Shown here piece after piece: positions 61,812 to 64,000 of a DNA stretch of 64,000 bases. The position numbers and the translations under genes are program-made. The stretch covers positions 62,001 to 126,000 of the forward strand of contig NZ_JAFCJK010000012.1 in the NCBI RefSeq assembly GCF_018131005.1, read 5' to 3'. This stretch comes from Bradyrhizobium lablabi (GTDB lineage: Bacteria; Pseudomonadota; Alphaproteobacteria; Rhizobiales; Xanthobacteraceae). Positions within the stretch are counted from its first letter, which is position 1. Each line of letters starts with the position of its first letter. Under the pieces are notes generated by a model that was not told the origin of the DNA, ran no database searches, and worked only from the letters and a program-made list of their open reading frames with translations.

Positions 61812-62002
61812 AGGAGTCCGTTGGACAAACGGCCGCCTTTACCCGGCCGACCAGCCTGATATTGTTGGGCTATCGCGATATCCCTGACGACCGTAAGTCC
61901 TCCGGGGAGCTGCGGAACAGCGCTTCCGTCCGTCGCATTCCTGACTCACCAACGCCTGACTCGCGTGGCCATTTGCGCGCGAGCTCGCACGGAGCGCTTC
62001 GC

Positions 62003-62788
62003 ATGTCACGCATTGCCGGACTTTTCGCTGCTTTCGTCATCCTGCTGGGCGCGACGCACTCGCCTGCGGCCGCAGAAGACAAGACCCTCACCGTGTTCGC
62101 CGCCGCCTCGATGAAGAACGCGCTCGACGACATCAACGCAGCCTATACCGCCAAGACAGGTGTCAAGGTCAGCGCCAGCTATGCCGCAAGCTCCGCGCTT
62201 GCGAAACAGATCGAGCAGGGCGCGCCGGCCGACGTGTTCGTCTCCGCCGACACCGACTGGATGGACTATGCGATCAAGCAGAAGACCATCAACGAGCCGA
62301 CACGGGTCAATCTGCTCGGCAACAGCATCGTGCTGATCGCGCCAAAGGATTCCAAAATCGACAACGTCACGATCGCCCAGGGCTTCGATCTCGCAAAGCT
62401 CGCCGGAGACGGCAAGATCGCCACCGGCGACGTCAAGTCGGTGCCGGTAGGCAAATACGCCAAAGCGGCGCTGGAGAAACTCGGCGCGTGGCAGGCGGCC
62501 GAGCCGAAATTCGCGATGGCCGAAAGCGTGCGTGCGGCGCTGACATTGGTGGCGCGCGGCGAGGCCGCGCTCGGCATCGTCTATTCGACCGATGCCAAGG
62601 TCGAGCCCGGCGTCAAGGTCGTCGGTACTTTTCCCGCCGATTCGCATCCCGCGATCATCTACCCGGTCGCCGCGACCACGACGGCGAAGCCGGAGACCGC
62701 CGAATATCTCGCCTTCCTGCGCTCGACGGCGGCGAAGACGATCCTGGAGAAATACGGCTTCAAGTTCCTGATCAGCCCGACGACCTGA
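62003..62788 (+). CDS. modA: Molybdate ABC importer, periplasmic binding protein
   Basis: 261 residues. Signal peptide IAGLFAAFVILLGATHSPAAA. Mature: LTVFAAASMKNALDDINAAY, KVSASYAASSALAKQIEQGAPADVFVSAD, NSIVLIAPKD, KIATGDVKSVPVGKYAKAALEKLG and ALTLVARGEAALGIVYSTDA, all ModA-typical; serines in AAS and YAASS contact the oxyanion. ATG 62003 has GGAGCG upstream. Starts the modABC operon. Confidence 0.95.
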   Translation: MSRIAGLFAAFVILLGATHSPAAAEDKTLTVFAAASMKNALDDINAAYTAKTGVKVSASYAASSALAKQIEQGAPADVFVSADTDWMDYAIKQKTINEPTRVNLLGNSIVLIAPKDSKIDNVTIAQGFDLAKLAGDGKIATGDVKSVPVGKYAKAALEKLGAWQAAEPKFAMAESVRAALTLVARGEAALGIVYSTDAKVEPGVKVVGTFPADSHPAIIYPVAATTTAKPETAEYLAFLRSTAAKTILEKYGFKFLISPTT

Positions 62789-62795
62789 AGCAGAA

Positions 62796-63491
62796 GTGTT
62801 TGAGATTTCGCCGACCGAATGGACGGCGATCCTGCTCTCGCTGCGGGTCGCCATCATCGCAACGCTGGTGGCTACCCCGTTCGGGATTGCGCTTGCCTGG
62901 GCGCTGGCGCGCCACGATTTCTGGGGCAAATCGGTGCTCGATGCTGCGGTTCATCTGCCGCTCGTTCTGCCGCCGGTGGTCACCGGCTATCTTCTATTGC
63001 TGACGTTCGGCCGCCGCGGGCTCGTCGGCGGCTTTCTCGCCGATTATCTCGGCATCGTCTTCGCGTTTCGCTGGACTGGCGCCGCGCTCGCCTGCGGCGT
63101 GATGTCGTTTCCGCTGCTGGTGCGGCCGATCCGGCTCTCGATCGAGGCGATCGACCGGCGCCTGGAGCAGGCAGCCGAGACGCTGGGGGCCGCGCCATGG
63201 CGCGTGTTTTTCACGGTCACGCTGCCGCTGGCGCTCCCGGGCGTGCTCGCCGGCATGGTGCTCGGTTTCGCCAAGGCGATCGGCGAGTTTGGCGCGACCA
63301 TCACCTTCGTCTCCAACATTCCCGGCGAAACCCAGACCATTTCTTCCGCGATCTATTCGCTGATCCAGACGCCTGATGGCGACGCGGCAGCGGGACGGCT
63401 CGTCATCATCTCCGTCATCATCGCAATGGGGGCGCTGATCGGCTCCGAGTGGTTCGCGCGCCGCGCGACGCAGCGCCTGCACGGGAACTGA
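62796..63491 (+). CDS. modB: Molybdate ABC importer, permease
   Basis: 231-residue inner-membrane protein. LSLRVAIIATLVATPFGIALAWALA is the first helix; LPLVLPPVVTGYLLLLTFGRRG and the EAA loop EQAAETLGAAPWRVFFTVTLPLALPGVLAG are ModB-typical, as is KAIGEFGATITFVSNIPGETQT. Start is GTG 62796, 7 bases after modA. A short 2-base gap precedes modC. Confidence 0.95.
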   Translation: MFEISPTEWTAILLSLRVAIIATLVATPFGIALAWALARHDFWGKSVLDAAVHLPLVLPPVVTGYLLLLTFGRRGLVGGFLADYLGIVFAFRWTGAALACGVMSFPLLVRPIRLSIEAIDRRLEQAAETLGAAPWRVFFTVTLPLALPGVLAGMVLGFAKAIGEFGATITFVSNIPGETQTISSAIYSLIQTPDGDAAAGRLVIISVIIAMGALIGSEWFARRATQRLHGN

Positions 63492-63493
63492 CC

Positions 63494-64000
63494 ATGCTGC
63501 GCGTCGATGTCAAAAAGCAGCTCGGTGAATTCCAACTATCGGCCTCCTTCACGAGCCAAGGCCGCGTCACCGGCCTGTTCGGAGCCTCAGGCTCCGGCAA
63601 GACCTCGCTCATCAACACGATTGCCGGGTTGCTGCGCCCCGACCGCGGCACCATCGAGATCGACGGCGAGACCGTCGACGACACCGCGGCCGGCATCCAC
63701 ATCCCGACCTTTCGCCGCCGCATCGGCTATGTCTTCCAGGACGCCCGGCTGTTCCCTCATCTCGACGTCCGGCAGAACCTCGACTACGGCCGCCGCATGA
63801 ACGGCCTTGTCGACGATCCCGCGCAGCGCAGGCGCATCGTCGAGCTGCTCGACATCGGCAACCTGCTCGACCGCCGTCCGGGCAAACTGTCCGGCGGCGA
63901 ACGCCAGCGGGTCGCGCTCGGCCGCGCGCTGTTGGCCAGGCCACGGCTGCTGCTGCTTGATGAGCCCCTTGGCGCGCTCGACGAGGGACGCAAGCTGGAG
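63494..64000 (+). CDS. modC: Molybdate ABC importer, ATPase (3' end beyond window)
   Basis: 169 codons visible from ATG 63494. GLFGASGSGKTSLIN is Walker A; GYVFQDARLFPHLDVRQNLDYG is the Q-loop region characteristic of ModC; LSGGERQRVALGRALLARP the signature and LLLLDEPLGALD the Walker B. The C-terminal molybdate-binding (Mop/TOBE) domain lies outside the window. Confidence 0.95.
   Translation, partial: MLRVDVKKQLGEFQLSASFTSQGRVTGLFGASGSGKTSLINTIAGLLRPDRGTIEIDGETVDDTAAGIHIPTFRRRIGYVFQDARLFPHLDVRQNLDYGRRMNGLVDDPAQRRRIVELLDIGNLLDRRPGKLSGGERQRVALGRALLARPRLLLLDEPLGALDEGRKLE

Noticed and set aside
61812..62002. ModE-type operator upstream of modA
   Set aside because: A GATAT...ATATC pair is present but spacing and sequence do not match the known ModE box well enough.

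Overview
The window looks like a chromosomal segment of a high-GC alphaproteobacterium of the Bradyrhizobium/Rhodopseudomonas type (Hyphomicrobiales). The evidence is the ChvI-ChvG-HprK-EIIA-HPr block near pckA, a DUF2865 protein, a DUF3369 sensor, and several families of short palindromic dispersed repeats between genes. No rRNA, tRNA, CRISPR array, transposase or integrase was recognised.

Layout. 1-1682: 5' part of a feruloyl-CoA synthase-like ligase (minus; runs off the window). 2004-12489: a ureide-catabolism locus. AtzF-like allophanate hydrolase (plus) converges on a minus-strand array: Tat-exported oligopeptide-type binding protein, two permeases, a fused double ATPase, AtzG-, AtzE- and AtzH-like proteins and a GntR regulator. 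12854-16555: a secreted phosphoesterase with a His/Asp-rich tail and a di-haem peroxidase. 16893-19874: APH-fold kinase, UgpB-like binding protein, TRAP binding-protein remnant. 19878-24411: histidine kinase, REC-DUF3369-kinase hybrid and OmpR-type regulator, overlapping. 24525-33109: polA, two LysE exporters, GST, pyrE and small proteins. 33330-37960: glycogen phosphorylase, thioesterase, arginase-family hydrolase. 38119-46446: pckA, a broken CHAT-domain gene, a haem-oxygenase/PNPOx-like protein, chvI, chvG, hprK, EIIA-Man and HPr. 46650-54593: glycosyltransferase 39, lepA, EEP nuclease with a histone-like tail, MFS transporter, flavin-dependent oxidoreductase. 54722-60937: chemoreceptor, DUF1801 protein, PAS-GGDEF-EAL protein, murein endopeptidase MepA. 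61098-64000: molbindin, a small secreted protein and modABC (modC truncated by the window edge).

How the genes work together. The binding protein and permeases probably import a nitrogen-rich ureide or peptide-like compound. AtzE with its small partner AtzG, AtzH and finally AtzF would strip it to ammonia and CO2. No cyanurate hydrolase (AtzD) is seen here, so the true substrate is open (carboxybiuret, oxalurate or another). ChvG/ChvI with HprK, EIIA and HPr is the envelope/nutrient signalling set known in alphaproteobacteria, beside the gluconeogenic pckA. The mod genes supply molybdate.

Most unusual signals: a palindromic dispersed element read in frame as the linker of the double ATPase, with two more copies in the same locus; a DNA polymerase I whose proofreading residues all appear replaced; a CHAT-domain gene broken by an apparent one-base deletion; a phosphoesterase with a metal-binding-like tail; and an 18-bp in-frame tandem repeat in the CoA ligase. 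Start codons were chosen by eye from ribosome-binding sites and family N-termini; several are GTG or TTG.
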